A stretch of DNA of 64,000 bases from contig CAJTDC010000002.1 of NCBI GenBank assembly GCA_910575055.1, forward strand, positions 167,533 through 231,532, read 5' to 3'. The translations under genes were made by a program, and so were the position numbers. Source of the stretch: Clostridia bacterium. GTDB taxonomy: Bacteria; Bacillota; Clostridia; Lachnospirales; Anaerotignaceae. Positions 11,281 through 20,555 of this stretch are shown in pieces. The notes beneath the pieces are model-generated. The model did no database searches, was not told the DNA's origin, and was given only the letters and a program-made list of their open reading frames with translations. The number at the start of each line of letters is the position of its first letter. The stretch's first letter is position 1.

Positions 11281-11347
11281 ACTATTTGGATTATATAAAA
11301 TATAAAATTCAAAATTCTTAAAACAAAAAAGTAATTTTATTGATTAT

Positions 11348-11393
11348 AGTGTATTAAAAAAGTCAACTTATTGGTTGACTTTTTTAATACACT
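11348..11393. terminator. Bidirectional terminator with a 20-bp perfect stem
   Basis: A perfect 20-bp inverted repeat with a 6-nt loop. The stem carries A6 on one side and T6 on the other and a GTCAAC/GTTGAC core, so it can stop transcription from both directions. It separates the plus-strand bgl module and RNA relic from the convergent permease gene that ends at 11412. Confidence 0.85.
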
Positions 11394-11411
11394 GATGAAC
11401 GATTTTATTCA

Positions 11412-12311
11412 TTATATCATATTAACAAATAAACCACATAACAACGAAAATACTATAATATAAATAAAATAAAGTACAAAATTTTTTGTTCCAATTACAA
11501 TTTTTAATGCACTTAAATTTGTTATTTTAGTAGAGGCTCCAGTAATCATAAAAGAAGCTGCTGCTCCCATACTCATACCTTCTGTAAGCCATTGCTGCAA
11601 GAGAGGTATTGTACCACCACCACATACATAAAGTGGTACACCTATTGTTGCAGCCATAAGTAAACCAAAATATTCCTGTTTTCCAAAAAGAGAAGCAAAC
11701 TGTTGTGTAGGTACGTATCTTTGAAACAATGCTGAAAGTACAATACCAATCAAAAACCAATATCCAGTTGCTTTCATATTTCTAAATATATTTTTGAGTA
11801 AACGTAAAAATATATTGGGGTCAGTATCTCTGTTAGATATTTCATAAAATTTTGTAAATCGAAAAAATGATTTCTTTTTATAAAATATTCTAACAAGCAA
11901 ACCTGCTATAATGCCACACAAAAAGCAACAAATAAAACGAACAGATAATGCAAAACTACCTAATGCAGAACTGTATATCAATAACTGAGGATTTAAAAGT
12001 ACTGAACTCATCATAAATGCTGCTAAATAATCATCTTTTACACCTTTTTGAGAAAACGATGCTGCAATAGGTATTGTACCATACATACAAAGAGGAGAAG
12101 CAATACCTAAAAGACTAGCAGGAACAAGTCCTGCAATACCTAAATGTTTTTGCTGTATTGAAACAAGTATATTATGAATTTTATCTTTTCCAAAAACAGA
12201 CACCATAGAACCTATTACAATACCCAATAACCAATATGGAGCAATTTGCTGTAACTGTACTGAAAAATAATACCATAAATAAATAGCTTCTCTTTGTATT
12301 ATATCAAACAT
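11412..12311 (-). CDS. Permease, DUF318/YraQ (ArsP-like) family
   Basis: A 299-residue integral membrane protein with about eight hydrophobic segments. It belongs to the PF03773 (YraQ/ArsP-like) permeases. Both halves carry the family's cysteine-containing loop: SPLCMYGTIPIAASF near residue 73 and PLYVCGGGTIPLLQQ near residue 230. Members have been linked to efflux of organoarsenicals or other thiol-reactive compounds; the substrate here is unknown. The start overlaps the end of the DUF362 lipoprotein gene by 8 bp, so the two are translationally coupled. The ribosome binding site is weak (GGTGAATATAG). Confidence 0.8.
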   Translation of the reverse strand: MFDIIQREAIYLWYYFSVQLQQIAPYWLLGIVIGSMVSVFGKDKIHNILVSIQQKHLGIAGLVPASLLGIASPLCMYGTIPIAASFSQKGVKDDYLAAFMMSSVLLNPQLLIYSSALGSFALSVRFICCFLCGIIAGLLVRIFYKKKSFFRFTKFYEISNRDTDPNIFLRLLKNIFRNMKATGYWFLIGIVLSALFQRYVPTQQFASLFGKQEYFGLLMAATIGVPLYVCGGGTIPLLQQWLTEGMSMGAAASFMITGASTKITNLSALKIVIGTKNFVLYFIYIIVFSLLCGLFVNMI

Positions 12312-13341
12312 CTATATTCACCAAATTATATTGTTTACTTCCTAAACCGATTGTTTCTGCATAATCTAATGTGTGCAAGCCATTTCTGGACTCTATTCTT
12401 TCTATTAAAGAAGCACTTTGTTGTTGAGGTGTTTGGTATACAATATCAACACAAGCTTTATCTAATGCTACAGGGTCATATGAGGCAAGTATACCAACAT
12501 CGTGCATTTCTGGTTCTGCTGGATTTCCGTCACAATCACAGTCAACCGATAAATGGTTCATAACACTAATATATACAATACCACCATTATTTAATTTATC
12601 ATTATGTACAGCTTGTGCTGCTTCTGCCATAGACTCTAAAAAACCATCTTGTGTACCTCCGCTCCAACTGCTATCACTTGCACCTGCGGAATGAATATAC
12701 ATTTTGCCATTAGAAGAAGCAAGCCCTATTGATATATTTTTTATTGCACCTCCAAAGCCACCCATAGCGTGACCTTTAAAATGAGAAAGTACTATCATAG
12801 AATTATAGTTTGCATAATTCGCACCTACAATATCATATTTTAAATGAGAAGCATTTTCATATACAGATAATTCCATTGTACCATTTTCATCTAATATATC
12901 TACATTTGCAATATCTGTAAAGCCATGGTCTTTGGCAACTTGTTTGTGCATTGCAGTACTCGCTCTTGAACCGCCATAAGCTGTATTACATTCAACAATA
13001 GTACCATTTACAGATTGTACCAAATCTTTAATTAAATTAGGGTCTAAATAATGTGTATTTCCAGCCTCACCAGTAGAAAGTTTAATTGCAACATTACCTT
13101 GTGGCGAAAAGTTTAATTGATTATAAATATTTATCAATCCAGCAGAACTGATGTCTTTTGTCATATATACAATAGGTGTTTGTTCTGCTGGATGTTGTTC
13201 TGATTGTGTTTGTTGCTGTGCTGCTGCTGTTTCTGTGTTTGAGTGATTATTTTTTTCAGATGATGTTGTTGCTTTAGCACATCCTAAAAATACAGCACAA
13301 ACAGTAATAGCAGATAATATCATTATGATTTGTTTTTTCAT
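12304..13341 (-). CDS. DUF362 domain lipoprotein
   Basis: A 345-residue exported lipoprotein. The N-terminal MKKQIIMILSAITVCAVFLGC is a signal peptide ending in a lipobox (VFLGC). A Ser/Gln-rich linker follows, then the DUF362 domain (PF04015) with the signature SHFKGHAMGGFGGAIKNIS and a DCDCDGNPAEPE Cys/Asp stretch. DUF362 proteins often carry or partner Fe-S clusters; this one has no ferredoxin domain. I use ATG 13341, preceded by AGAAGG; the frame extends 19 codons upstream into the neighbouring gene. It is the fourth gene of a minus-strand run (cupin, CMD, aldo/keto reductase, DUF362, permease). Its biochemical role is not known. Confidence 0.8.
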   Translation of the reverse strand: MKKQIIMILSAITVCAVFLGCAKATTSSEKNNHSNTETAAAQQQTQSEQHPAEQTPIVYMTKDISSAGLINIYNQLNFSPQGNVAIKLSTGEAGNTHYLDPNLIKDLVQSVNGTIVECNTAYGGSRASTAMHKQVAKDHGFTDIANVDILDENGTMELSVYENASHLKYDIVGANYANYNSMIVLSHFKGHAMGGFGGAIKNISIGLASSNGKMYIHSAGASDSSWSGGTQDGFLESMAEAAQAVHNDKLNNGGIVYISVMNHLSVDCDCDGNPAEPEMHDVGILASYDPVALDKACVDIVYQTPQQQSASLIERIESRNGLHTLDYAETIGLGSKQYNLVNIDV

Positions 13342-13366
13342 AAAAATACCTTCTTTCTTATCGTTT

Positions 13367-14362
13367 TTAGTTTTGCATTGTATTTTGTGCCATAACACCT
13401 ACTAAATTATGAGGAACATAACATTGTTCTAAATAAGCGATTTCTTCATCAGAAAGCATAAGTTCTGTTGCCTTTGCTGCATATTCTATATGATGCAATT
13501 TTGTTGCACATACTACAGGAGAAGTTGCTTTTGTAATAAGCCACGCAAGTGAAATTTCGGTCATAGATACTCCTCTTTTTTCTGCAAGTTTTGATACTCT
13601 ATCTATTATTATATTGTCTTGTTCTGAGGTAATATCATATTTTAATTTTGCATAGTTATCCTGCTCTAGCCTTTTAGAAGTTTCTCCAATTTTTCTGCAA
13701 AGTCTTCCACTCGCTAATGCACTATAAGGAGTTATAGCGATATTATCTTCTTTGCAAAGTTTTAACATTTCTCTTTCTTCTTCTCTAAATATAAGATTAT
13801 AGTGTCCCTGTATAGAAATAAATTTTGTAAAACCTTCTTTTTCTGCCAACATATTTGCTTTTGCAAGCTGATATGCGTAACAATTAGAAATTCCAATGTA
13901 ACGAGCTTTTCCAGTTTTTACAATATGATTTAATCCTTCCATAATGTCATAAAGAGGTGTTTGATAGTCCCACATATGATAAATATATAAATCTATATAA
14001 TCTACACCTATGTTTTTTAGACTTTTATTTATCATATTTTCTATATGTTGTTGTCCTGTAATACCCTTTTCGATTTCCTGTTGTGTTCTGGGAAGAAATT
14101 TTGTTGCAATAACAACTTCTTCTCTCTTAGCAAAATCTTTTAGTGCTCTGCCAATATATTGCTCACTTGTACCACCCTGATAACTTATTGCAGTATCAAA
14201 AAAATTAATACCTAATTCTAGCCCTTTTTTAATAATTTCTCTGGAATGTTGTTCATCAAGTGTCCATATATGCTGCCCCTTTTTTGCATCACCAAATCCC
14301 ATACACCCCATACAAATACGAGATACATTGATATCAGAATTTCCTAATTTTACATATTGCAT
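13367..14362 (-). CDS. Aldo/keto reductase
   Basis: A 331-residue NAD(P)H-dependent TIM-barrel oxidoreductase. The catalytic tetrad is visible: Asp and Tyr in FFDTAISYQGG, Lys in VVIATKFLPR, His in LYIYHMWD. The YIGISNCYAYQL motif and the C-terminal LAWLITKATSPVVCATK cofactor loop place it in the YajO/GsP69-like group acting on aldehydes or sugars. The start is Met 14362, with GGAGG 9 bp upstream. Its neighbours are a CMD-family protein and a cupin, a combination often seen as small redox or detoxification operons in Clostridia. The substrate is unknown. Confidence 0.88.
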   Translation of the reverse strand: MQYVKLGNSDINVSRICMGCMGFGDAKKGQHIWTLDEQHSREIIKKGLELGINFFDTAISYQGGTSEQYIGRALKDFAKREEVVIATKFLPRTQQEIEKGITGQQHIENMINKSLKNIGVDYIDLYIYHMWDYQTPLYDIMEGLNHIVKTGKARYIGISNCYAYQLAKANMLAEKEGFTKFISIQGHYNLIFREEEREMLKLCKEDNIAITPYSALASGRLCRKIGETSKRLEQDNYAKLKYDITSEQDNIIIDRVSKLAEKRGVSMTEISLAWLITKATSPVVCATKLHHIEYAAKATELMLSDEEIAYLEQCYVPHNLVGVMAQNTMQN

Positions 14363-14407
14363 AAAATATTCCTCCATAATTTATAATATATCAATAGAAT
14401 TTTTTAT

Positions 14408-15091
14408 TTATTGCAACACTTCATTTAAACAATTTAAAGCGTTTAATGTTCTAGGGTATCCGCAATAAGGTAAACACTGATATATCATTTCCTGTATAAA
14501 TGCTTTGTTATTTCCCATATTGACATTACTATTGATATGAGATTTAATTTGACTTTCTGTACCCAAATTGATAAGAATACAAAGTGTAAGCATTTCTCTT
14601 GTTTTTAAATCAAGCCCATTTCTTGTATAATAATCTCCAAAACAATTTGTAATTAAATAATAGGCAGGATTTGGAGTATTTTCACCATTTGCTATTTCTC
14701 TCATAGCTTGTCCAAATATTGTCGTTTGTGCAGTAAGACCTTTTTCAAATATTGTTTGTTTTGTAACAGTAGATTGTTTTTCTAAAGGTAAATGGATATT
14801 ATTTTTTTCAAATACTTTATTTACTATATTAATAGCATCTATTGTTCTCGGAAAACCAGAATAAGGTGCACACTGATAAACAGCTTCTTTAATTTCTATT
14901 GGTGTTAACCCTAATGAAAGGGCATTTTCTATTTCATATAATAATAATTCTTTTGATTGCTGTGTTATTAAACTTACTATTTTAATTAATTCTTTTTGTT
15001 TATTGCTAAGTAATTCTGATTTGTTGCTTACTTCATTTATAAAATTTTCCATAATATTATAAAATTCGGTGTCGCTTTGTTTCAAATCCAT
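14408..15091 (-). CDS. Carboxymuconolactone decarboxylase family protein (tandem domains)
   Basis: A 227-residue protein with two AhpD/CMD-like repeats. Each half ends in a matching signature: YQCAPYSGFPRTIDAINIVN near residue 75 and YQCLPYCGYPRTLNALNCLN near residue 205. The usual CxxC peroxidase pair of AhpD is absent, so a decarboxylase/isomerase-like or unknown role is more likely than peroxiredoxin reduction. The gene lies 15 bp downstream of the cupin gene and was probably co-transcribed with it; CMD-cupin pairs also occur fused. A GGAGAG ribosome binding site precedes the ATG. Confidence 0.82.
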   Translation of the reverse strand: MDLKQSDTEFYNIMENFINEVSNKSELLSNKQKELIKIVSLITQQSKELLLYEIENALSLGLTPIEIKEAVYQCAPYSGFPRTIDAINIVNKVFEKNNIHLPLEKQSTVTKQTIFEKGLTAQTTIFGQAMREIANGENTPNPAYYLITNCFGDYYTRNGLDLKTREMLTLCILINLGTESQIKSHINSNVNMGNNKAFIQEMIYQCLPYCGYPRTLNALNCLNEVLQ

Positions 15092-15106
15092 ATTATTCTC
15101 TCCTAA

Positions 15107-15544
15107 TTATAATAACTTTCTATATGTTGTATCATCTACAGGCTCACACCATTCATTACTTGTTTGTTCTCCTGGAACTTCTACTGCTATATGAGAGAAC
15201 CAACTATCTGCTTTTGCACCATGCCAATGTTTTACTTCTGATGGTATTGTAATTACCATTCCTGGCTCTAAACTGATTGCTTGTTTTCCTTCTTCTTGAT
15301 ACCAGCCACTTCCAGCAGTGCAAATTAAAATTTGACCTCCACCCTTTTTTGCATGGTGAATATGCCAATTGTTTCGACATCCAGGCTCAAATGTCACATT
15401 AGCAAGAAATACTGCTGTTTGTTCTGGAACAGTTAAAGCATTAAGATAGGAATTTCCTAAAAAATATTTTGCAAATGCTGTGTTTTCTTTTCCTAAGCCA
15501 AATATATTTTGTTTATCAAATTCTTGTTTATTGTTTATTTTCAT
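15107..15544 (-). CDS. Cupin domain protein
   Basis: A 145-residue single-domain cupin. Cupin motif 1 is NWHIHHAKKGGGQILICTAG (residues about 57-76), with the metal-binding His-x-His. Motif 2 follows as PGMVITIPSEVKHWHGAK. The C-terminal NEWCEPVDDTTYRKLL tail is typical of the cupins that accompany CMD proteins. I start at Met 15544, where AAGGAGAG is well spaced; an in-frame upstream start lies before the ribosome binding site. It is the first gene of the minus-strand cupin-CMD-AKR-DUF362-permease run, just downstream of the ABC operon's terminator. The reaction is unknown. Confidence 0.85.
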   Translation of the reverse strand: MKINNKQEFDKQNIFGLGKENTAFAKYFLGNSYLNALTVPEQTAVFLANVTFEPGCRNNWHIHHAKKGGGQILICTAGSGWYQEEGKQAISLEPGMVITIPSEVKHWHGAKADSWFSHIAVEVPGEQTSNEWCEPVDDTTYRKLL

Positions 15545-15642
15545 AAACAATCTCTCCTTTTTATATATTAAATTTTTGAATTTCATATTTATATTTTAAA
15601 ACAAAAACATTATATTTTCTCAACTATTTCATTTCTTTCAAC

Positions 15643-15680
15643 GAAAAAAATATAGACATTCTATTCTGAATGTCTATATT
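15643..15680 (-). terminator. Terminator of the monosaccharide ABC operon
   Basis: A perfect 13-bp stem (AATATAGACATTC / GAATGTCTATATT, 6-nt loop) followed on the minus strand by seven T. It lies about 90 bp past the stop of the DUF4867 gene and closes the operon 23346 to 15768. Confidence 0.85.
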
Positions 15681-15767
15681 ATAAATCTCTTTTTACAAAA
15701 TATCTAATACTTATATTGAATTACAAAAAATGCCTAATAAGTATCATTATTTTTCACTTCAATTATT

Positions 15768-16397
15768 TTATAACTTTATATCAATATTTTCGCCTACAAT
15801 GCCAACATAAGCACCTTGAGTTGCTTCAGTACTTTCTGAATGTGCTAAAAGCCATTTATTTTTTGCCCAAAGTAATTTATCCTCATCTATATGAAAAGAA
15901 ATTTCTGGCTTTGCATAATTTGTACCTTTTGGTAATGCTACCATAACACGAAATCCTTTTTTCTCATCTGTATGGCAAGGAGCATAATGTAAACTTGTAG
16001 CATATATTTCTACTAATACTCCCTTTGGAACACGAAATGCTTTTACATCAGAACTATTTATTTTATTTTCTCTGATATCGCTTTGTTTTGCTAAAAGTAA
16101 TATAAAATCTTCTGTACCAATATTAAATTCACTATCTCTGTGATATTCCAAGCAATTTAATTTTGTATTATGACCATTACACCAGCCAAATTGCACAGGC
16201 ATACCACCATACAAACTAGTTGAAAGATTTTTTGTTTGTTCCAAATTTTGTAATGCAGCTTCCTCTGTTACATATTCCACTCCATCAGGCAAAGGAGTAT
16301 ATTTTTCTAATGCTTGTACTATTTCTAAACAGCCATCATATTGCACTATTCTGCCAAACTCTGAAAATTGTTTCTCTGTAATTTGTAATATATCCAT
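15768..16397 (-). CDS. DUF4867 family protein
   Basis: A 209-residue soluble protein of the DUF4867 family, as far as I recognise it. It has cupin-like features: TKLNCLEYHRDSEFNIGTED, LHYAPCHTDEKKGFRVMVAL and a conserved PKGVLVEIYATSLHYAP stretch that could bind a metal or sugar. It is the last gene of the sugar operon, 12 bp after the isomerase gene, and in Clostridia this family keeps company with sugar isomerases and kinases. It may be a sugar-phosphate or aldose mutarotase/isomerase-like helper, which is inference. The start is ATG 16397, with AGGAG 9 bp upstream. Confidence 0.75.
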   Translation of the reverse strand: MDILQITEKQFSEFGRIVQYDGCLEIVQALEKYTPLPDGVEYVTEEAALQNLEQTKNLSTSLYGGMPVQFGWCNGHNTKLNCLEYHRDSEFNIGTEDFILLLAKQSDIRENKINSSDVKAFRVPKGVLVEIYATSLHYAPCHTDEKKGFRVMVALPKGTNYAKPEISFHIDEDKLLWAKNKWLLAHSESTEATQGAYVGIVGENIDIKL

Positions 16398-16408
16398 ATA
16401 CAACACTC

Positions 16409-17899
16409 CTAGCTCCAAGGATTTTCTGTGATATAACGAACGTTTTTAGGCTGATTATAATTAATTTCTTCTACAGGTACGCCAATATACTTAAATACTT
16501 CAAACAATGTTTTTCCCCATTTTCCAAATGCAACTGCACCATGATGAGGATGATTTTTTTCTATTAGTACGTGTCTGTAAAATCTACCCATTTCTTGAAT
16601 TGCAAATACTCCAATCGCCCCAAATGATTTTGTTGCTACTGGTAATACTTCTCCTTGTGCAATATAAGCTCTTAATTTATTGTCTGCTGTGCTTTGTAGT
16701 CTATATAATGTAATATTTCCTGGTATAATGTCGCCCTCTAATGTACCATTTGTTACTTCTACAGGTAACGCTCTTGCCATAATTTTTTGATATTTCATTT
16801 CGTGAAATGACAATTTTGCTGTACAAGTATTTCCACAATGAAATCCCATAAAAGTATCTGTATGAGTATAATCAAATTTTCCTTCAATACTTTCTTTGTA
16901 CATATCTTTAGGAACAGAATTGTTAATATCTAATAATGTAACCGCATCTCTGCTGACTACTGTTCCTATAAATTCACTTAGTGTACCATAAATATCTACT
17001 TCACAAGAAACAGGTATACCACGCCCAGTCAATATACTATTGACATAACATGGCACAAATCCAAACATTGTCTGAAAAGCAGGCCAGCATTTTGTTGTGA
17101 TTGCAACATATTCTCTATATCCTTTATGCTCTTTTACCCAATCTTCTAATGTTAATTCATATTGTGCTAATTTTGGAAGAATTTCAGGTTTTTTATTTCC
17201 TTGTGAAAGGTCTTTTTCCATTTCTTTTACAACATCTGGTATTCTTGGATCATCAGCGTGTTTTAAAAATGCCTCATATAAATCTAATTCTGAATTTTCT
17301 TCAATTTCTACACCTAAATTGTATAACTGCTTAATAGGTGCATTACAAGCAAGGAAATTCATAGGACGAGGACCAAAACTAATAATTTTCAAATGTTGTA
17401 AAGCATATACTGCTCTTGCAATAGGCAAAAATTCATAAATCATATCTGCACAGTCTTCTGCATCTCCTACAGGATACTCTGGTATATATGCCTTTACATT
17501 ACGTAAAGCTAAATTATAACTTGCATTAAGCATACCACAGTAAGCATCTCCACGTCCGTCCATAAGGTCATTTTGACTTTCTTCTGCTGCTGCACAGAAC
17601 ATTTTAGGGCCATCAAAATGTTTTGCTAATAATGTTTCTGAAATTTCTGGTCCAAAATTTCCTAAATATACACATAAAGCATTACAATTTGCTTTTTTGA
17701 TATCTTCCAAAGCATTTACCATATCAATTTCACTTTCTATAATAGTAACAGGACACTCGTAAATATTATGACTGCCATATTTTTTTTGATATGCTTCTAC
17801 TAATGCCTTTCTTCTGTTTTCTGCAAGAGAGGCAGGAAAACAGTCACGGCTTACTGCAACAATACCAATTTTTACTTCTGGAATATTATTAAAATTCAT
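16409..17899 (-). CDS. L-fucose/L-arabinose isomerase family protein
   Basis: A 496-residue protein with the FucI/AraA fold signature: an N-terminal domain (KIGIVAVSRDCFPASLAENR), ARAVYALQHLKIISFGPRPM, then AITTKCWPAFQTMFGFVPC and VSCEVDIYGTLSEFIG. The conserved acidic/His residues that bind metal fit VDIYG, LDINNS and HCGN. It interconverts an aldose and a ketose. Next to a xylulokinase gene, the ketose product is likely phosphorylated at once, so the operon should handle a pentose or 6-deoxyhexose. A GGAAG ribosome binding site precedes ATG 17899; a TTG two codons upstream is less likely. Substrate cannot be fixed from sequence. Confidence 0.8.
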   Translation of the reverse strand: MNFNNIPEVKIGIVAVSRDCFPASLAENRRKALVEAYQKKYGSHNIYECPVTIIESEIDMVNALEDIKKANCNALCVYLGNFGPEISETLLAKHFDGPKMFCAAAEESQNDLMDGRGDAYCGMLNASYNLALRNVKAYIPEYPVGDAEDCADMIYEFLPIARAVYALQHLKIISFGPRPMNFLACNAPIKQLYNLGVEIEENSELDLYEAFLKHADDPRIPDVVKEMEKDLSQGNKKPEILPKLAQYELTLEDWVKEHKGYREYVAITTKCWPAFQTMFGFVPCYVNSILTGRGIPVSCEVDIYGTLSEFIGTVVSRDAVTLLDINNSVPKDMYKESIEGKFDYTHTDTFMGFHCGNTCTAKLSFHEMKYQKIMARALPVEVTNGTLEGDIIPGNITLYRLQSTADNKLRAYIAQGEVLPVATKSFGAIGVFAIQEMGRFYRHVLIEKNHPHHGAVAFGKWGKTLFEVFKYIGVPVEEINYNQPKNVRYITENPWS

Positions 17900-17915
17900 A
17901 TACAATACTTCCTTT

Positions 17916-19388
17916 CTAAATTTCTGTAAATATATTTTTTAATGTAGGGTATAATTTACGGAATGTCTGATAACGCTTTTCATAACGCTCAGCCATTTTA
18001 GGCTCTGGTACAATTTTATCTGTAATATGAACTAATTTCTTTACTGCATCATTTACAGAAGCATATTCTCCACAGGCAACAGCAGCAAGTATTGCTCCTC
18101 CATATCCTGGACCTTGTTCTGTTTCTGGAGTAATAAGTTCTATATTTAATACATTGGCAAGTATCTTTTTCCATAAAGGACTTTTTGCACCGCCTCCGCA
18201 AATTGTACTATTATTCACTTGTATTCCTAATTCTTTTACTGCTTCTAAACTATCTCGTATACCAAATGCAACACCTTCTAATACTGCCTGTGTCATATCC
18301 TCTCTTGTAGAATTCATAGAAAGTCCTATAAAGCAACTTCTTGCATTAGTATCATTATGAGGGGCTCTTTCTCCCATTAAATAAGGCAAATAATAAATAT
18401 GATTTTCACCTAATTTATCATCAGAAATATTCTGTTGCTCTTTTTGATATTCTTCTGTTTTGAGTATATCTTCCAACCACCATTTATTGCAAGAGGCTGC
18501 TGATAACATACAACCCATTAAATGAAATTTTCCATCAGCGTGTGCAAAAGCGTGTAATGCGTTAGCATTATCTGCTTTAAATGTTTCGCTAGATATAAAT
18601 ACTGTTCCAGATGTTCCTAGTGATATATTACAGCTTCCTTCTCCTACAGTTGCTGTACCAATCGCTGCAGCAGCATTATCTCCTGCTCCTGCTGCAATTT
18701 TTACTTCTTTTGAAATACCAAGCTTTTGTGCAATATCTTTTTTTATTGTACCAACTACTTCATAACTTTCAAATAATTTTGGCATTTGTGATTGTTTTAT
18801 GCCACATATAGAAAGCATTTCATTGCTCCAACACTTATTTTTAACATCAAGCAAAAGTGTACCAGAAGCATCAGAATAATCTGTACAATGTACTCCAGAA
18901 AGCATATAATTGATATAATCTTTAGGAAGCATAATTTTATCTATTTTTGAAAATGCTTCTGGTTCGTGTTTTTTTAACCATAATATTTTAGGAGCAGTAA
19001 ATCCAGCAAATGCAATATTTCCTGTACATTCTGAAAGTTTTTGTTTTCCAATTTTATTATTTAGATAGTCTGTTTCTTCATTTGTTCTACCATCATTCCA
19101 AAGTATTGCAGGACGAATAACAGTATTCTCTTTATCTAATATTACTAAACCGTGCATCTGTCCGCCTGCACCAATTCCTGCAATTTGATTTTTATCACAA
19201 TTTACAGTTAATTCATCTATTCCATTAAGTACTTCTTTAAACCAATCTTCTGGATTTTGTTCTGACCAGCCTGATTGCGGAAAAAATATATCATATTCAC
19301 GAGATACTACATTTTTAATTTCGCCTTTTTCATTCATTAAAAGCAGTTTTACTGCGGAAGTACCTAAATCTATGCCAATATAAAGCAT
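17916..19388 (-). CDS. xylB: Xylulokinase (FGGY family)
   Basis: A 490-residue FGGY sugar kinase. The N-terminal phosphate loop is YIGIDLGTSAVKLLLMNEKG, the substrate loop GAGGQMHGLVILD, the ILWNDGRT motif is present, and the catalytic base region is KDYINYMLSGVHCTDYSDAS. The C-terminal ATPase part has GAGDNAAAAIG and CGGGAKSPLWKKILANVL. Length and motifs match XylB, which turns D-xylulose into xylulose-5-phosphate for the pentose phosphate pathway; related ketoses remain possible. AAGGAGG lies 8 bp before the ATG. It sits between the ABC permease gene (18 bp) and the isomerase gene (16 bp) in one operon. Confidence 0.87.
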   Translation of the reverse strand: MLYIGIDLGTSAVKLLLMNEKGEIKNVVSREYDIFFPQSGWSEQNPEDWFKEVLNGIDELTVNCDKNQIAGIGAGGQMHGLVILDKENTVIRPAILWNDGRTNEETDYLNNKIGKQKLSECTGNIAFAGFTAPKILWLKKHEPEAFSKIDKIMLPKDYINYMLSGVHCTDYSDASGTLLLDVKNKCWSNEMLSICGIKQSQMPKLFESYEVVGTIKKDIAQKLGISKEVKIAAGAGDNAAAAIGTATVGEGSCNISLGTSGTVFISSETFKADNANALHAFAHADGKFHLMGCMLSAASCNKWWLEDILKTEEYQKEQQNISDDKLGENHIYYLPYLMGERAPHNDTNARSCFIGLSMNSTREDMTQAVLEGVAFGIRDSLEAVKELGIQVNNSTICGGGAKSPLWKKILANVLNIELITPETEQGPGYGGAILAAVACGEYASVNDAVKKLVHITDKIVPEPKMAERYEKRYQTFRKLYPTLKNIFTEI

Positions 19389-19406
19389 TTTTTTTCCTCC
19401 TTATTG

Positions 19407-20555
19407 TTATGATTTTCCTGCTTTTTTATTAGAAACAACATCAAATACAACAGCAATAATTAATACCAATCCTTTTACTACATACTGCCATTGGTCTGGC
19501 AAGCCATAAATAGACATACCTTGATTGATAACGCCCAAAAGTATTGCACCAACCATAATACCTGACACAGAACCAGAACCGCCATATGCAGAAGCTCCTC
19601 CTATAAAACAAGAAGCGATTGCGTCCATTTCATACGTATTACCCATATTACCATCTACAGAACCAATACGTGCTGCAACAAGTAAACCTGAAAGACCTGC
19701 TAATATACTCATTAAAAAATATGCCCAAAAGTATACTCTACGAGGGTCAATACCAGAAAGTTTTGTCGCTTTTTCATTTCCTCCTACTGCATAAAAATAG
19801 CGTCCGAATACAGTTGAAGATGTAATAAATGCAAATATTAATACAATAACAAGTATCCATAATAACATTACTGGAATACCTTTATACTGTGAAAGTTTCC
19901 AACTATATATTATAATCAGTGCATCAATAATAATCAACTTTGCAATCATAAATGCAAAACTTTCTGCTTGATAGCCTTGTTTTACTTTTTTTGCACGGTT
20001 TCCTATCATCAATACTGCTATCAGTGCCGCTATAATAATACCTATTATCAGTGCTGAAGTACAATGCTTCATTTTTTCTCCTGGAAACATAATATAAGAA
20101 GTAAAAAGATTTAAAAATTTTTCATTAGAAATGCTTATTGTTTTAGAGTCTAATACAACACGTGCTAAACCACGATATAAAAACATACCTGCCAATGTAC
20201 AAATAAATGGAGGAATATGAACATAACCTACTAAATAACCTTGTATTACACCAATTACTAATGCTGCACCAATCGCAATTAGTACAGCAAGCATAGGGTT
20301 CATACCTGCTTCTAACGATTTCGCAGCTAAAGCAGCTGATAAACATAATGTTGCACCAACAGAAAGGTCAACATTACCTCCTGTAAGAATACATAGTAAC
20401 ATTCCACAAGCCATAATTAAAACATAGGCATTTTGTAAAAGTAAATTAGAAATATTTTGTGCTAAAAGTAACTTACCTCCTGTTAAAGCTGTAAAAAATA
20501 AAAATACAACAACCAGTGCAAGTACCATTGTATATTTTTTGACAACAGACCTCAT
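19407..20555 (-). CDS. mmsB: Multiple-monosaccharide ABC transporter permease (MmsB/GguB type)
   Basis: A 382-residue inner-membrane permease with about ten hydrophobic segments. It carries the sugar-ABC permease signature IMACGMLLCILTGGNVDLSVG and the EAA-like stretch GGNEKATKLSGIDPRRVYF. The long central segment (about 140-220), the IDALIIIYSWKLSQYKGIP part and C-terminal SIYGLPDQWQYVVKGLVLI match the XylH/MmsB subfamily that works with ChvE-like binding proteins. The start overlaps the ATPase stop by 4 bp (ATGA), so the two are translationally coupled. It forms the membrane channel of the importer encoded by this operon. Confidence 0.88.
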   Translation of the reverse strand: MRSVVKKYTMVLALVVVFLFFTALTGGKLLLAQNISNLLLQNAYVLIMACGMLLCILTGGNVDLSVGATLCLSAALAAKSLEAGMNPMLAVLIAIGAALVIGVIQGYLVGYVHIPPFICTLAGMFLYRGLARVVLDSKTISISNEKFLNLFTSYIMFPGEKMKHCTSALIIGIIIAALIAVLMIGNRAKKVKQGYQAESFAFMIAKLIIIDALIIIYSWKLSQYKGIPVMLLWILVIVLIFAFITSSTVFGRYFYAVGGNEKATKLSGIDPRRVYFWAYFLMSILAGLSGLLVAARIGSVDGNMGNTYEMDAIASCFIGGASAYGGSGSVSGIMVGAILLGVINQGMSIYGLPDQWQYVVKGLVLIIAVVFDVVSNKKAGKS

